In this document: positions 16,238 through 26,093 of the stretch, one piece after another
Layout of the letters: each line of letters opens with the position of its first letter
Numbering within the stretch: the stretch's first letter is position 1
Source: CAWKGV01 sp963849305
GTDB taxonomy: Bacteria > Pseudomonadota > Alphaproteobacteria > Acetobacterales > Acetobacteraceae
Assembly: GCA_963849305.1 (NCBI GenBank)
Contig: CAWKGV010000010.1
Location: forward strand, 62,001 to 126,000
DNA: 64,000 nt
Direction of reading: 5' to 3'
Made by a program: the position numbers and the translations under genes
The notes under the pieces: model-generated
The model's input: only the letters and a program-made list of their open reading frames with translations
Database searches by the model: none
Told to the model about the DNA's origin: nothing

Positions 16238-16313
16238 TGGTGAGCCCGGTGGGATTCGAACCCACGACCCCAAGATTAAAAGTCTCGTGCTCTACCGACT
16301 GAGCTACGGGCTC
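16238..16313 (-). tRNA. tRNA-Lys (anticodon UUU)
   Basis: On the minus strand the sequence folds as a full cloverleaf: acceptor GAGCCCG paired with CGGGCTC, discriminator A and encoded CCA; D-arm GCTC..GAGC; anticodon loop CTTTTAA with anticodon TTT at 16278-16280; T-arm with GGTTCGAATCC. 76 nt including CCA. Its 3' end faces the mobile element and the metal operon. Confidence 0.97.
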
Positions 16314-16361
16314 CCCGCACGGGCTTGAACGCCATGCCGCGCCGGCGGTCAACCGCCCGGC

Positions 16362-16934
16362 CTACTCCTTCACATCGGCCGCCACCCGCATGTGCTCGAT
16401 CCGGTCGGGGTTCTGCACCGTCCCGCCGCCGCCGCTGCCACGCTTGATCTGATCGACCAGGTCCATCCCCTGCACCACCTGGCCCCAGATCGTGTACTGG
16501 CCGTCGAGATGCGGGGCCGGGGCGAACATGATGAAGAACTGGCTGTTGGCGCTGTCGGGGGCGGAGGTACGCGCCATCCCGCAGGTGCCGCGCACAAACT
16601 TCCGCTTGGTGGTGAACTCGGCCGGCAGGTTCGGCAGGTTGGAGCCCCCGGTGCCGGTGCCAGTGGGATCGCCGCCCTGGGCCATGAACCCCTCGATCAC
16701 ACGATGGAACGGCGTGCCGTCGTAGAAGCCGCGGCGCGACAGCGTCTTGATCCGCTCCACCGCATGCGGCGCGGTATCGGGATAAAGCACGATCACCACA
16801 CGGCCGCTCTTGAGGTCGAGGTAGATCGTGTTCTCGGGATCGGTGGTCGGCTGGGTCGCGGCGGTGGCGCTCATGGCGTGTCCCATCGTCAGGGTTGCGA
16901 CCGCGGAGCCCGCGATCAGGGTGCGTCGGCGCAT
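16362..16934 (-). CDS. Cyclophilin-type peptidyl-prolyl cis-trans isomerase, exported
   Basis: Catalyses proline isomerisation in protein folding. 190 aa. N-terminus MRRRTLIAGSAVATLTMGHAMSATAA is an export signal, with Arg residues that might make it Tat-type. The cyclophilin core shows TPFHRVIEGFMAQGGDPTGTGTGG, FVRGTCGMARTSAPDSANSQFFIM and HLDGQYTIWGQVVQGMDLVDQIKRG, including the catalytic Arg and the QFFI active-site strand. It lies 27 bases downstream of coaD, in the gyrA-coaD unit, an order often seen in alphaproteobacteria. Well supported. Confidence 0.92.
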   Translation of the reverse strand: MRRRTLIAGSAVATLTMGHAMSATAATQPTTDPENTIYLDLKSGRVVIVLYPDTAPHAVERIKTLSRRGFYDGTPFHRVIEGFMAQGGDPTGTGTGGSNLPNLPAEFTTKRKFVRGTCGMARTSAPDSANSQFFIMFAPAPHLDGQYTIWGQVVQGMDLVDQIKRGSGGGGTVQNPDRIEHMRVAADVKE

Positions 16935-16961
16935 CAGGGCTTGTCTCCGAAACAGAACGTG

Positions 16962-17474
16962 TCAGCCGCGCAGGCGTCTCAGCGTGCGCTCCAAGGTCAG
17001 CGCCGGCACGAAGGAGGAAATATCGCCCCCCAGCGCCGCCACTTCCTTGACCAGCCGGGAGGCGATGAACTGATGGCGCTCGCTCGCCAGCAGGAACACG
17101 GTCTCGATGTCGGGCGCCATGCGGTAGTTCATCCCGGCCATCAGGAACTCGTAGTCGAAATCGGAGACGGTGCGAAGCCCGCGAACGATCATCGAGGCGC
17201 CGACCGCGCGGGCGAAATCGACCAGCAACCCCTCGAACGGCCGCACTTCGACCGCGGTGCCGTTCTTCTCGGCGATCGACGCGCTTTCCGCCTTGACCAG
17301 CTCGATCCGCTCCTCCAGCGGGAACAGCGGCCCCTTGCCGGTATTGACCGACACGCCGACCACCAGCGTGTCGAGGAGCCGCGCCGCCCGGCCGATCACG
17401 TCGAGATGCCCATTGGTCACCGGGTCGAACGTGCCTGGATACACCCCGACCCGCCGGTGCGGTCTGTCAGCCAT
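16962..17474 (-). CDS. coaD: Phosphopantetheine adenylyltransferase
   Basis: Fourth step of coenzyme A synthesis: ATP plus 4'-phosphopantetheine gives dephospho-CoA. 170 aa, the family's usual length. The nucleotidyltransferase motif VYPGTFDPVTNGHLDVI is at the N-terminus, with conserved VRGLRTVSDFDYEFLMAGMNYRM and the ATP-loop region around SSFVPALT near the end. The ATG at 17474 overlaps the gyrA stop by eight bases, so the two are coupled. Confidence 0.95.
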   Translation of the reverse strand: MADRPHRRVGVYPGTFDPVTNGHLDVIGRAARLLDTLVVGVSVNTGKGPLFPLEERIELVKAESASIAEKNGTAVEVRPFEGLLVDFARAVGASMIVRGLRTVSDFDYEFLMAGMNYRMAPDIETVFLLASERHQFIASRLVKEVAALGGDISSFVPALTLERTLRRLRG

Positions 17475-20287
17475 CGCCGCCGTCCTCCGTCCCGTCGCCA
17501 GGAGTGTCGTCGGTTCCGAACCCGCCGCTCCCGCCCGATCCGTTCTCGTCGCCCCCGCTTTCCAGCACGGGACCTTCCAGCACTGGGAACACGCTGGTCA
17601 CGCGCTCGCCCGCGACCATCCGGAACAGGGTCACGCCCATCGCCTGCCGCCCGGTGATGCGCACCTGGTCCGCGGGGACGCGGATCAGCCGCCCGGCATC
17701 GGTCACCAGCATCACGTCGTCGCCCGGCCGCACCGGGAAGGTGGCGACCACCGCGCTGCCGTTGCGCTTGCCCAGTGTGATGTTGGCGATTCCCTGCCCG
17801 CCCCGCCCGGTCACCCGGTACTCGTAGGCCGAGCTGCGCTTGCCGAAGCCAGTGCTGGTGACGGTGAGCAGGAACTCCTCGGCGGCTTCCAGCTCCGACG
17901 CGCGCTCCGCCGACAGCGTGACTTCCGCCACCACCTCCTCGGGCTCGAGCGTGGCGGCGGCGTCGGCCTCGGCGTCCTCGTCCCCGTTCGAGCGCCGCCG
18001 CGCGCCTGCCAGCTTGAGGTATGCGGCGCGCTCCTCGGTGCTGGCTTCCACATGGCGCAGCACGGACAGGCTCATCACCTCGTCGCCGGAGCCGAGGCGG
18101 ATGCCGCGCACGCCGGAGCTGTCGCGGCCGGCGAACACCCGCAGCGTGTCATCGGAGATCTGGAAACGGATGCAGCGGCCCTTGCGCGTCGCCAGCAGGA
18201 CGTCGTCGCCCTCGCGGCAAGTGGCGACGCCGATCAGCCGGTCCCCGTCCTCCAGCTTCATCGCGATCAGCCCGGCCGCGCGCACGTTGCGGAAGTCCGA
18301 CAGCCGGTTGCGCCGGACATTGCCCGAGGCGGTGGCGAAGACGAGATGCAGGCTATCCCACAGTTCCTCGTCCTGCGGTAGCGGCAGGACCGGTGGTGAT
18401 GGTGTCGGCGCCAAGCTCGGGCAACAGGTTGACCAGCGCGCGGCCCTTGGCGGTCGGGCCGGCTTCGGGCAGGCGCCAGACCTTCTCGCGGTACACCTTG
18501 CCGCCGGAGGAGAAGAACAGCACCCATTGGTGGGTGTGCGCGTTGAAGCTGCGGGTCACGATGTCGTCGCCGCGCGTGCCCGCGCCCGTGCGGCCCCGTC
18601 CGCCCCGGTTCTGCGCGCGGAACGTCTCCAGCGGCGTGCGCTTGATGAAGCCGTCGCGGGTGATCGTCACCACCATCTGCCCTGGCTCGATCAGGCTTTC
18701 GTCGTCCTGGTCGGCGGCTGCTTCCTCGATCGCGGTGAGCCGGGGCGTCGCCAGCGCGGCGCGCGCCTTCAGCAGCTCCGCGCGCATCACCTCCATCCGG
18801 CGCGGATGCGAGCCGAGGATGTCGAGCAGGTCGCGGATCTTGGCGCCGACTTCCTCCAGCTCCTTCTGGATCTTCTCGCGTTCCAGCCCGGTGAGCCGTT
18901 GCAGCCGCAGTTCGAGGATGCCCGCGGCCTGCGCATCGGTCAGTCGGACCGTGCCGGCGTCGCTGATCACGTTGCCGGGTTCGTCGATCAACGCCAGCAG
19001 CGCGCCGATATCGGCGGCCGGCCAGTCCCGGCCCATCAGCGCGGCGCGCGCCGAGCGCGGGTCGGGGCTCGCGCGGATCACCCGGATCACTTCGTCGATA
19101 TTGGCGACCGCGATGCCGAGCCCCACCAGCAGATGTGCCCGGTCGCGCGCCTTGGCCAGATCGTGGCGGCTGCGGCGCAGGATCACGTCCTCACGGAAGG
19201 CGATGAAGGACATCAGCGCGTCCTTCAGCCCCATCAGCCGCGGCCGCCCGCCGTCGAGCGCCAGCATGTTCACGCCGAAGCCGATCTGCATGTTGGTGAA
19301 GCGGAAGAGCTGGTTCAGCACCACCTCGGGCGTGGCCTCACGCTTCAGCTCGATCACCATGCGCATCCCCGAGCGGTCGCTCTCGTCGCGCAGCTCGGAG
19401 ATGCCCTCGATCTGCTTGGCGCGCACCAGCTCGCCGATGCGCTCCAGGAGGGTGGCCTTGTTCACCTGGAAGGGCAGCTCGGTGACGATGATCGCCTGGC
19501 GGTCGCGGCGGATCTCCTCGAACTCGGCGCGGGCGCGCAGCACCAGCGACCCGCGCCCGGTCTCGAATCCGGCGCGGATGCCGGTCCGCCCAAGGATGAT
19601 GCCGCCGGTGGGGAAGTCCGGCCCCGGCACGATGCGCATCAGTTCGTCGAGCGTGGTGTCCGGGTCGGCGACGAGGGCCAGCGTGGCGTCGATGATCTCG
19701 CCCGGGTTGTGGGTCGGGATATTGGTCGCCATCCCGACCGCGATGCCGCTGGCGCCGTTGATCAGCAGGTTGGGGAAGCTCGCCGGCAGGACGCGCGGCT
19801 CCTGCTCGCTCTCGTCGTAGTTCGGCTGGAAATCGACCGTGTCCTTGTCGATGTCCTCCAGCAGCAGGGCCGAGGCGCGGGCCAGGCGGACCTCGGTGTA
19901 GCGCATCGCCGCCGGGGGGTCGCCGTCCACCGAGCCGAAATTGCCCTGCCCGTCGATCAGCGGCACCCGCATGGAGAACGGCTGCGCCATCCGCACCATG
20001 GCGTCGTAGATCGCCGCGTCGCCGTGCGGGTGGTATTTGCCCATCACGTCGCCGGTGACGCGGGCCGATTTGCGGTAGGGCTTGTCCGGCGTGTAGCCGG
20101 CCTCCTGCATGGCATACAGGATGCGCCGATGCACCGGCTTGAGTCCGTCGCGGGCATCGGGCAGCGCGCGGGCCACGATGACCGACATGGCGTAATCGAG
20201 GTAGGAGCGGCGCATCTCCTCCTCGAGCGTTACCGGTTGCAGATCCTCCGGCGGCCCGGGAGGGGTCTTGTCAGGCGAATCGCTCAC
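17467..20287 (-). CDS. gyrA: DNA gyrase subunit A, interrupted by a one-base frameshift
   Basis: Breakage-reunion subunit of DNA gyrase; about 939 codons if corrected. The first part (20287 to about 18390) has HPHGDAAIYDAMVRMAQPFS and catalytic Tyr130 (AAMRYTEVRL). The second part (to 17467) is the DNA-wrapping beta-pinwheel with the gyrase box as TGRGGQG, an acidic insert (NGDEDAEADAA) and a Gly/Asp/Glu tail. At about 18390 the frame is off by one: on the minus strand ACCACCGGTCCT should read ACCACCGTCCTG, to join ADTITT to VLPLPQDEELW, so there is one extra base. Because gyrA is essential, a sequence error is more likely than a real mutation. Residue 91 (E. coli Ser83) is Ala and residue 95 (Asp87) is Asp, a natural pattern that lowers quinolone sensitivity. 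Confidence 0.93.
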
Positions 20288-20391
20288 TATGATCTCGGGT
20301 CCAAGGGGCTTCGGCGCGGCGGGCGGGTCGCCTGCTGCGCTGCATCATATCACTAGATAAGCCAAACCGGGCGCAATGACGAGGCCGGGAT

Positions 20392-20785
20392 TCAGCCCGG
20401 TGGGAACGGCCGTCCGGCGCTGGCTTCGGCGAGGATCTGGCCCGAGACGGCGAGCGCCTGGACGGTCCAGCGATAGACGTGCCGCGCGCCCGGCGGCGGG
20501 CACGGGCCGGTGTAGCGGAAGGCGCCGGGCGGGATTTCGGGGCGGCCGGCGTAGCGGATGGTGCCGCCGCCATGCGGGATAGTCCGGCACTTGGAGGTCG
20601 TGCAGCGTGAAGCGGAGCGCCGCGGTGCCGGGCGGCACGCCCGTCACATGGAAGCCGGGCGGGACGTGCGAGCATGCGGGCACGCCGGCCCAGGAGAACC
20701 GGACCGAGAGCGACGCGGCCCTTGCGGGCAGGTTGGCGCCCAGGGTGGCTAGCGCGAGCGCGGCTGCGAGCGTGTAGCGTGCCAT
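20392..20785 (-). pseudogene. YbhB/PEBP-like exported protein, frameshifted
   Basis: Phosphatidylethanolamine-binding-protein-like fold. Signal peptide MARYTLAAALALATLGANLPARA; then FSWAGVPACSHVPPGF, VPPGTAALRFTLHDLQVPDYP in one frame, and HGGGTIRYAGRPEIPPGAF, RYTGPCPPPGARHVYRWTVQ, ALA..GQILAEAS in another. The halves join after deleting one base near 20575 (minus-strand CCCGCATGG should be CCCCATGG or similar). The corrected protein is about 130 aa. The RYTGPCPP.G..H.YRW motif is the PEBP ligand pocket. It is just upstream of gyrA, which also carries a frameshift, so a sequence error is possible. Confidence 0.7.
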
Positions 20786-20920
20786 GCTGTGTCCTCTCGG
20801 TTCATGAGCCGAACTGAGCCGGCCTGCGCCGTTGTCGCCCGATCAGCTAGCGTTTGGCGACCTTCTGGCCGAGATTGGGTTGCGCGCCTGTGACCGGCTG
20901 CCTGCCAGGATGATGTGGAC

Positions 20921-22595
20921 ATGTTGGTTGGTAATCTACGTCTGTCGTTGATGGCCCGGATACTCGGGCTATCGTTGTTTCTTCCGCTTGGGATGACGGG
21001 CCAAGCGTTGGCTCGACCATATCCGCCAAATGGGCCAAACATCCCGGTCGTCACGCTCAATGAAGACCAAAGTGGGGCTGCCGACCTTCCGCTGTTGAAA
21101 GAACCCCCGCCCAATGGATGGAATCAGCAGTCGATCTGGAACATGAAAGTCGTAGGGTTCGCGGACAATCAAGGACGCGCCCAGGGCGATCAGGAGTGGA
21201 TCGAGAACCAAGACGGCCATTATATCCTGTACACCGGCAATGGTGGCGGCAGCGCACTCAATCCAACGACGGGCCGGGTGGAGCCAAATGGGACAGTGAT
21301 TTATGACGTTACGAACGTCACGAGCCCGAAGTTTTTGTATCATATTCCGGCAATTGGCGGCTCCCCGCATACTTTTGTATGCGGCGGCGACACCTTGCCG
21401 CATGGAAAGAAAGGACATTTTTACCTCCTTCGGCATCAAGGAGCCGGCTCGAACTCAGGATATGGAAATCTGGGATGTCACCCATCCATCAGCGCCGATA
21501 CTGCTGACTACAATTGTGGGCGGCCTCAACGCGACGCACAAAAGCTGGTGGGAATGCGACACGGGGATCGCGTACTTGATCGCGGGGAGCGCATCCGATG
21601 GCTGGCACCAAAGCGGGTCGGCCCAGCATCTCAAGATTTATGATCTAAGCAACCCAACGAAGCCAGTTTACATTCGGGACTACGGACTGCTTGGTCAACA
21701 GCCGGGCGCCAAGGTTGCCACGGCACGTAGCTGCTCCTCAAACCCAGGGCCCAACTGTCTTGACGGAGTCAAAAATCCGCCCTCGGGTGTTCATGAGGCG
21801 TATTCGGCGGGTGTAACGATCAACCGCGTATACCTTCCCTATGGGGTCGGTAAAGATGGAGTTATTCAAATTGTCGATCGGCAGAAACTGCTAACCGGCT
21901 GTACCGTTTCCGTTGCTTCGTTGAGCTGTGCGAGGAACCCGAGCCAAGCTGACATGCTCTTTCCGCAGGTCAGCTATATCACGACAAATCCAACAGAGGG
22001 GGCGCATGACGCCAACCCGATCTTCGGCGTGCCAATTCCGGAAGAGCAGACCAATTTTCTTGGTGGGGCACCGCAAAAATGGAACCTGCTGATCAGCACT
22101 TCCGAAGCGACCTCCGTAAACTGCGATGGAATCGCCCCGCACAACGCTACTCTGCTCAACATCACGGATGATCAAACGCCTTGGCCAATCGCGACCCTGG
22201 ATGTGCCTCAGTTCCCCGGAAATTTCTGCGCCAAGGGAGGGCGCTTTGGCGCTCATCACACCAACTGGGAGATTTACCCGCCATATTACGGCAAGCTCGC
22301 CTTCGTTACCTTCTTCAACGCGGGATTGCGAGTTTGGGACATTCGCGATCCACTTAACCCGAGACCGGTTGCTTATTTCGTTCAGGCACCAAATAGCAAA
22401 ACCCAGGCGTCGTGCGGCACGTACCAGGGTCGAACCGTTTGCCGAAATGAGGTCGAGGCGAACATCGTGGAGGTTGATGATAGAGGCTATATCTATGTCC
22501 TCGATCGCACCGGTTCGGGAGTGACTATACTGAAACCGACCGGGGAGGCGCTAAGCGCTATCGAGAACGCTCCAAAGCGCGGCCAGGTGAAATAG
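20921..22595 (+). pseudogene. Secreted LVIVD-repeat protein, frameshifted
   Basis: An exported protein of about 557 aa after correction, with LVIVD beta-propeller repeats (MEIWDVTHPSAPILLTTI; HLKIYDLSNPTKPVYIRDYG; GLRVWDIRDPLNPRPVAYF). The role of such proteins is unclear; they occur on cell surfaces or in the periplasm. N-terminal signal MARILGLSLFLPLGMTGQALA lies within the first frame. The frame changes at about 21425-21432: KGHFYLLR belongs with SFGIKEPARTQDMEIW. The conserved Cys (TFVCGG, SWWECDTG, SVNCDG, NFCAKGG) suggest disulfides. ATG 20921 has aggatg before it; 20951 is also possible. One extra base is enough to explain the break. Confidence 0.75.
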
Positions 22596-22688
22596 AAAGG
22601 CACGTCGGGTTGTTAGGGTGGCTCGACGGAGCGGACCACCAAGCTCGCGCCGATATCCCAAATTCTCAGGATGGGTTTGTAGGCCTAG

Positions 22689-23565
22689 TGACCTGAGCCC
22701 CTTCTTCCCTCCGGTCAGAAGTAGAGTCCTGGGTTGCCGTCGCGCCGATCGTGACGGTGTTTTCCGGTTCGGTCGAGCGCCGTTTTCCCGTCCCGGCCGT
22801 CTTGCATCGAGCCGTCGCGCGCAGCCTGGGTCAAGCCCGGCGGCAGCCGGATCAAGGCCGGTGTCCGGCCGCCCAGCGTCGAATGCGGCCGGATGTCGTT
22901 AAAGTCGCGCTGCCAGGTGGCCAACACGACGCGCGCATGGCGCAGCGAGGTGAACACCGTCTCGTTCAGGCATTCGTCCCGCAGCCGACTGATGAAGCTT
23001 TCCATAAACGCATTCTGCTGCGGCTTGCCGGGCGCGATGTAGTGCCACGCCACCTTCCGTTCCTGTGACCAGCGCAAGATCGCGACACCGGTCAGCTCGG
23101 TCCCGTTGTCACTGACCATCGTCGCTGGCAGGCCTCGCCGCGATGGCGTCCAGCTCGCGTGCGACCCCCATCCCCGATAGCGAGGTGTCCGCCGCCAAAA
23201 CCAGGCATTCGCGCGTGAAGTCGTCGATCACGCACAGGATGGGGAACCGGCGGCCATCCGCCAGCGTGTCGGACGCGGAATCCAGGGACCACGCTGGTTC
23301 GCCGCCTCCGGCAAAGCATGGGCGCGCACATCCCGATGGCTCGCTTGCGGCCGCCGCGGCGGCGCACCTGCAGGCGCTCCTCGCGATACAGGCGGCGCAG
23401 CTTCTTATGGTTGACCGGCAGGCCTTCGCGCGCCAGCAGCAAGCCGAGCCGTCGATAGCCAAATCGCCGCCGCTCGCCCGCCAGCGCTCGCAGCCGGGCA
23501 CGGATGGCCTCGTCACCTGCGCGACGGCGCCGGTGTCGGATGCTCGCCCGGTCCGCCCCAATCAA
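22689..23565 (-). mobile_element. IS3-family (IS407-group-like) remnant, OrfB broken in three frames
   Basis: Transposase OrfB pieces in order: FGYRRLGLLLAREGLPVNHKKL, WSLDSASDTLADGRRFPILC, VIDDFTRECLVLAADTSLSG, MVSDNGTELTGVAILRWSQE, then IAPGKPQQNAFMESFISRLRDECLNE. The integrase-core D, D (SDNGTEL) and E (MESF) are readable, but two frameshifts (near 23300 and 23130) separate them. The element end TGACCTGAGCCCC at 22689, typical of this IS group, is present at the transposase C-terminal side. OrfA and the opposite end are missing upstream of 23565. So it is an inactive, truncated copy. Confidence 0.85.
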
Positions 23566-23776
23566 CGTGCGACGAGCTCAGACCCAGATTGCTGCTGTGC
23601 TGGTGTTGAACCGCGATCCATGGCATTGCTCCCGTGTCGGATACTGCAAGCAACTGGAGGCGGCCACTTTGAAGGTTGGTGCCCCGCGTGCGCCCCGATG
23701 TGCGCTGTCGCAAAGGGGCCTTTTGCAGTTCGGCCGCGCGCCGTCGAAAGCGTTTTATGGAAAGTCGAAGTGTCGG

Positions 23777-24070
23777 CTAGGAAGTGCCCGGCATCCCGGC
23801 AGGATCGCGCGCGGCATGGCGAACCGCGTGAATGATGATCTCGGTTTCCGTGGCCTCGTAGAAAATCAGATAGGGGTAAGGCAACGCGGTCATGCGTCGG
23901 ATGGTCGGATCGTCCGTGCGGGTGCCGATGCCGGGATATAGCAACAAAAGGTCAATGATCGCTTGGATGCGGGCTTGAACGCGCCGCGTGCCTTGCGGTG
24001 AATGGGCCGCGATGTAATCGAGGACTAAGTTGAGGTCGGCAAGCGCCGGAAGGGTATAGCGGAGCTTCAC
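23777..24070 (-). CDS. ParE/RelE-superfamily toxin
   Basis: A plasmid-stabilisation-type toxin of 97 aa; ParE members poison gyrase, and RelE members cut mRNA. VKLRYTLPALADLNLVLDYIAAHSPQGTRRV is the typical N-terminal helix pair, followed by IIDLLLLYPGIGTRTDDPTIRRMTALPYPYLIFYEATETEIIIHAVRHAARDP, the ParE beta-sheet and C-terminal Arg-His segment. The GTG start (24070) overlaps the antitoxin stop (GTGA), so they are co-translated. The ParE versus RelE activity cannot be told from sequence alone; ParE fits better. Confidence 0.88.
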   Translation of the reverse strand: MKLRYTLPALADLNLVLDYIAAHSPQGTRRVQARIQAIIDLLLLYPGIGTRTDDPTIRRMTALPYPYLIFYEATETEIIIHAVRHAARDPAGMPGTS

Positions 24071-24297
24071 AAACCGTGTTTGGCCCACGCGGCCCGCACT
24101 TGCTCGTCGCTCGCGAATTCGCCGCGCGCGGCGGCGGATTTCGAGGCGGCGATATCGGCGCGTTCGTCAGTCGAGAGCGCAACCGGCGGCTCGTCGTCCG
24201 TCCCGGTCAGCCGCAACACGGCGCGGGCGATGCTGTCCTGCTCGTCCGGCGACAGGTTGCGCACGGCTTCGAGCGCGTCATCGAGAAGTTTTGTCAT
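24067..24297 (-). CDS. Antitoxin partner of the ParE-type toxin
   Basis: 76 aa from ATG 24297. MTKLLDDALEAVRNLSPDEQDSIARAVLRLTG is a short helical domain of antitoxins of this group; the C-terminus (DIAASKSAAARGEFASDEQVRAAWAKHGL) is the toxin-wrapping tail, ending in the characteristic W..HG. It overlaps the toxin by four bases. The frame stays open upstream to 24606 but that part belongs to the mobile-element end region. Autoregulation of the pair is usual; no operator is obvious. Confidence 0.85.
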   Translation of the reverse strand: MTKLLDDALEAVRNLSPDEQDSIARAVLRLTGTDDEPPVALSTDERADIAASKSAAARGEFASDEQVRAAWAKHGL

Positions 24298-24368
24298 GGC
24301 TGGAGTGTAGCACGGCACAGTTAGAAAACAAACCGCGACGGCTTTCCAATCTTGCGGCGCAGATGTCC

Positions 24369-24413
24369 GTCCCCGATTGAAAAGACACTTTTTCTCCTCG
24401 TTAGAAATGTCGC
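24369..24413 (+). repeat. Left-end double repeat of the ISNCY-like element
   Basis: Outer unit tccccgattgaaaagacac (24370-24388) and inner unit tcctcgttagaaatgtcgc (about 24395-24413). They match the right-end units imperfectly; the inner unit keeps GAAATGTCGC exactly. Confidence 0.6.
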
Positions 24414-24683
24414 GGTGCGCCAAGTAGAGATGACATCCTGTCGCGTGCCAGGGCAGCTTTCCAGTTCGGTTGAGACGCCTGCTTTCCCGTCCCGGCCTGA
24501 CAACAGCAGGGCCGCGGCGCGCAGTGGAGGGGATGGGAGGAGCGGAGCCAACCGGAGCCACGCGCAGCGCCCACTTCGGCGCGAGCATGGCGAGGACGGC
24601 GAGCACCGGACCTTCCCCGGAGCGGGCACCGTGGCACGCTTGGCTCAGGCCGGAGGAACCGGCGGCGAGCGTGGTTCGTGTCG

Positions 24684-26057
24684 TCAGAGTTCTGCCGCCG
24701 CCCGGCGTTCTGCCGCCACCGCAGCCGCGATCTGGCGCGATGGCCGTCCCTTTGTCGGCTGGCCCGGTGCTTCCAGGTTGTTCGGCGGCCGCTGCCGCGC
24801 CCGGTGATAGCGACGCCGGTGCGGCTCGTAGGTGTCCTGGTGCTGCTTCACCATTGCCAGTGCCGCGCCAAGCCGCTTGTTCTCCACGATCTCACCAGGA
24901 TCCACGGTCTGGATCTTGTCGAACTTCCGGAACGGCAATGAAACTCCTACGTACTGAACCGCGAACCGGCCGTCTGGGTAGTTCACCACATCGACCGTCT
25001 TGCGCACCAGACCACGAGCAAGCGGCGTCGGATCCAGCATGAGCATCATGCGGTCGTAGTGCAGGGTCAGGTTCTTCGTGACAGTGCGTTCCTCCCGCCA
25101 GGCGAGAACCTCGCTCAGGTCGTCCGCCTCGGTCAGCTTGCGGTGCAGGTCTTTGGCGTTCTCCGGATCGCGCCCGAACCGCGTGTTGTAATCGGCCATG
25201 AATGCCGGCACCCAGGCGTTGGCGGCTTCGATCGTCGAGATGCCGGCGAGGCGCAGCTCCTTCACCAGCCGATCCTGCAACGTGCCGAACGCGCGCTCGA
25301 CGCGGCCCTTCGCCTGCGGGCTGTTGGCGCAGATGATGTCGATGTTCAGCTCCGACAGCACCCGGCCGAATTGCGTGATACGATCGCCGCCGATCGCGTC
25401 CTTGGCGTTGACGCGAAAGATGCCGTGCTTGTCGCTATAGAACGCCACGGGCTTGCCGTGCGTCTCAAGGTAGTCCTTCGTCGCGCGGAAGTAATCGAAC
25501 GCGGACTCGGACGCGACGAACCGCAGACGCATTAATCGGCTGGTCGCGTCGTCGACGAATGCTAGCAAAGTACACATTTCGCCGCGGTCCTCGAACCAGC
25601 GGTGTTCGCAACCGTCGATCTGCACCAGTTCGCCCAGACATTCACGCCGTCGTCGCGGCTGATGCGGCGAGGGCAGTTTGTGGCGGCGATCGACCCACAG
25701 CCCTTCCGCCATCATCCATTGCCGCAGCGTCTCGACACCGATCCGCAGACCGTGGCGTGCGTTCAGTTTTTCCGCCACCAGTGTGGGTCCGAAGTCGATG
25801 TAATGGTCGCGCACCAGGCTCAGCACCGTGGCCCGGAAGGTCTCGCCACGCTTGCGGTTGCTCGGCCGGCCGCGTTTGCGCGACGCCAGACCGGCCGCGC
25901 CATCCGCCGAAAATGCCCGGCGGAGGCGGTAAATCTGACGCCGACCCAGCCCCAGCAACGTCGCAGCGGCATCAACGGTAAGCCGGTCATCCACGAGATC
26001 AATCATCACACGCAGCCGGGTCAGTTCCCGATCGCTCATCTGGATCACCCCCGCCAT
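24684..26057 (-). CDS. ISNCY-type DDE transposase
   Basis: 457 aa. N-terminal helix-turn-helix (DRLTVDAAATLLGLGRRQIYRLRRAF) and RKRGRPSNRK hinge; then the integrase-core: LVQIDGCEHRWFEDRG (first Asp), FVDDATSRLMRLRF, FYSDKHGIFRVN (second Asp), and NSPQAKGRVERAFGTLQDRLVKE (Glu). The C-terminal domain (LLFRKFDKIQTVDPGEIVE-like, ending in a basic Arg/Pro/Ala tail) is as in ISNCY transposases. Frame is intact, so the element could be active. ATG 26057 is used here; ATG 26039 (MSDRELTRL) is also possible. Confidence 0.88.
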   Translation of the reverse strand: MAGVIQMSDRELTRLRVMIDLVDDRLTVDAAATLLGLGRRQIYRLRRAFSADGAAGLASRKRGRPSNRKRGETFRATVLSLVRDHYIDFGPTLVAEKLNARHGLRIGVETLRQWMMAEGLWVDRRHKLPSPHQPRRRRECLGELVQIDGCEHRWFEDRGEMCTLLAFVDDATSRLMRLRFVASESAFDYFRATKDYLETHGKPVAFYSDKHGIFRVNAKDAIGGDRITQFGRVLSELNIDIICANSPQAKGRVERAFGTLQDRLVKELRLAGISTIEAANAWVPAFMADYNTRFGRDPENAKDLHRKLTEADDLSEVLAWREERTVTKNLTLHYDRMMLMLDPTPLARGLVRKTVDVVNYPDGRFAVQYVGVSLPFRKFDKIQTVDPGEIVENKRLGAALAMVKQHQDTYEPHRRRYHRARQRPPNNLEAPGQPTKGRPSRQIAAAVAAERRAAAEL

Positions 26058-26093
26058 CGCACGTCACCTCGAACGTTCCGATGGCAGTCTGCT

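Noticed and set aside
16137..16352. Minus-strand open frame of 71 codons containing VAQSVEHETFNLGVVGSNPTG
   Set aside because: This is the well-known false frame read across a tRNA gene; the tRNA-Lys explains it.
17170..20356. Very long plus-strand open frames opposite coaD and gyrA
   Set aside because: They are antisense shadows of GC-rich coding sequence; the peptides are Ser/Arg/His/Gln-rich with no family features, while the minus strand reads clear GyrA and CoaD.
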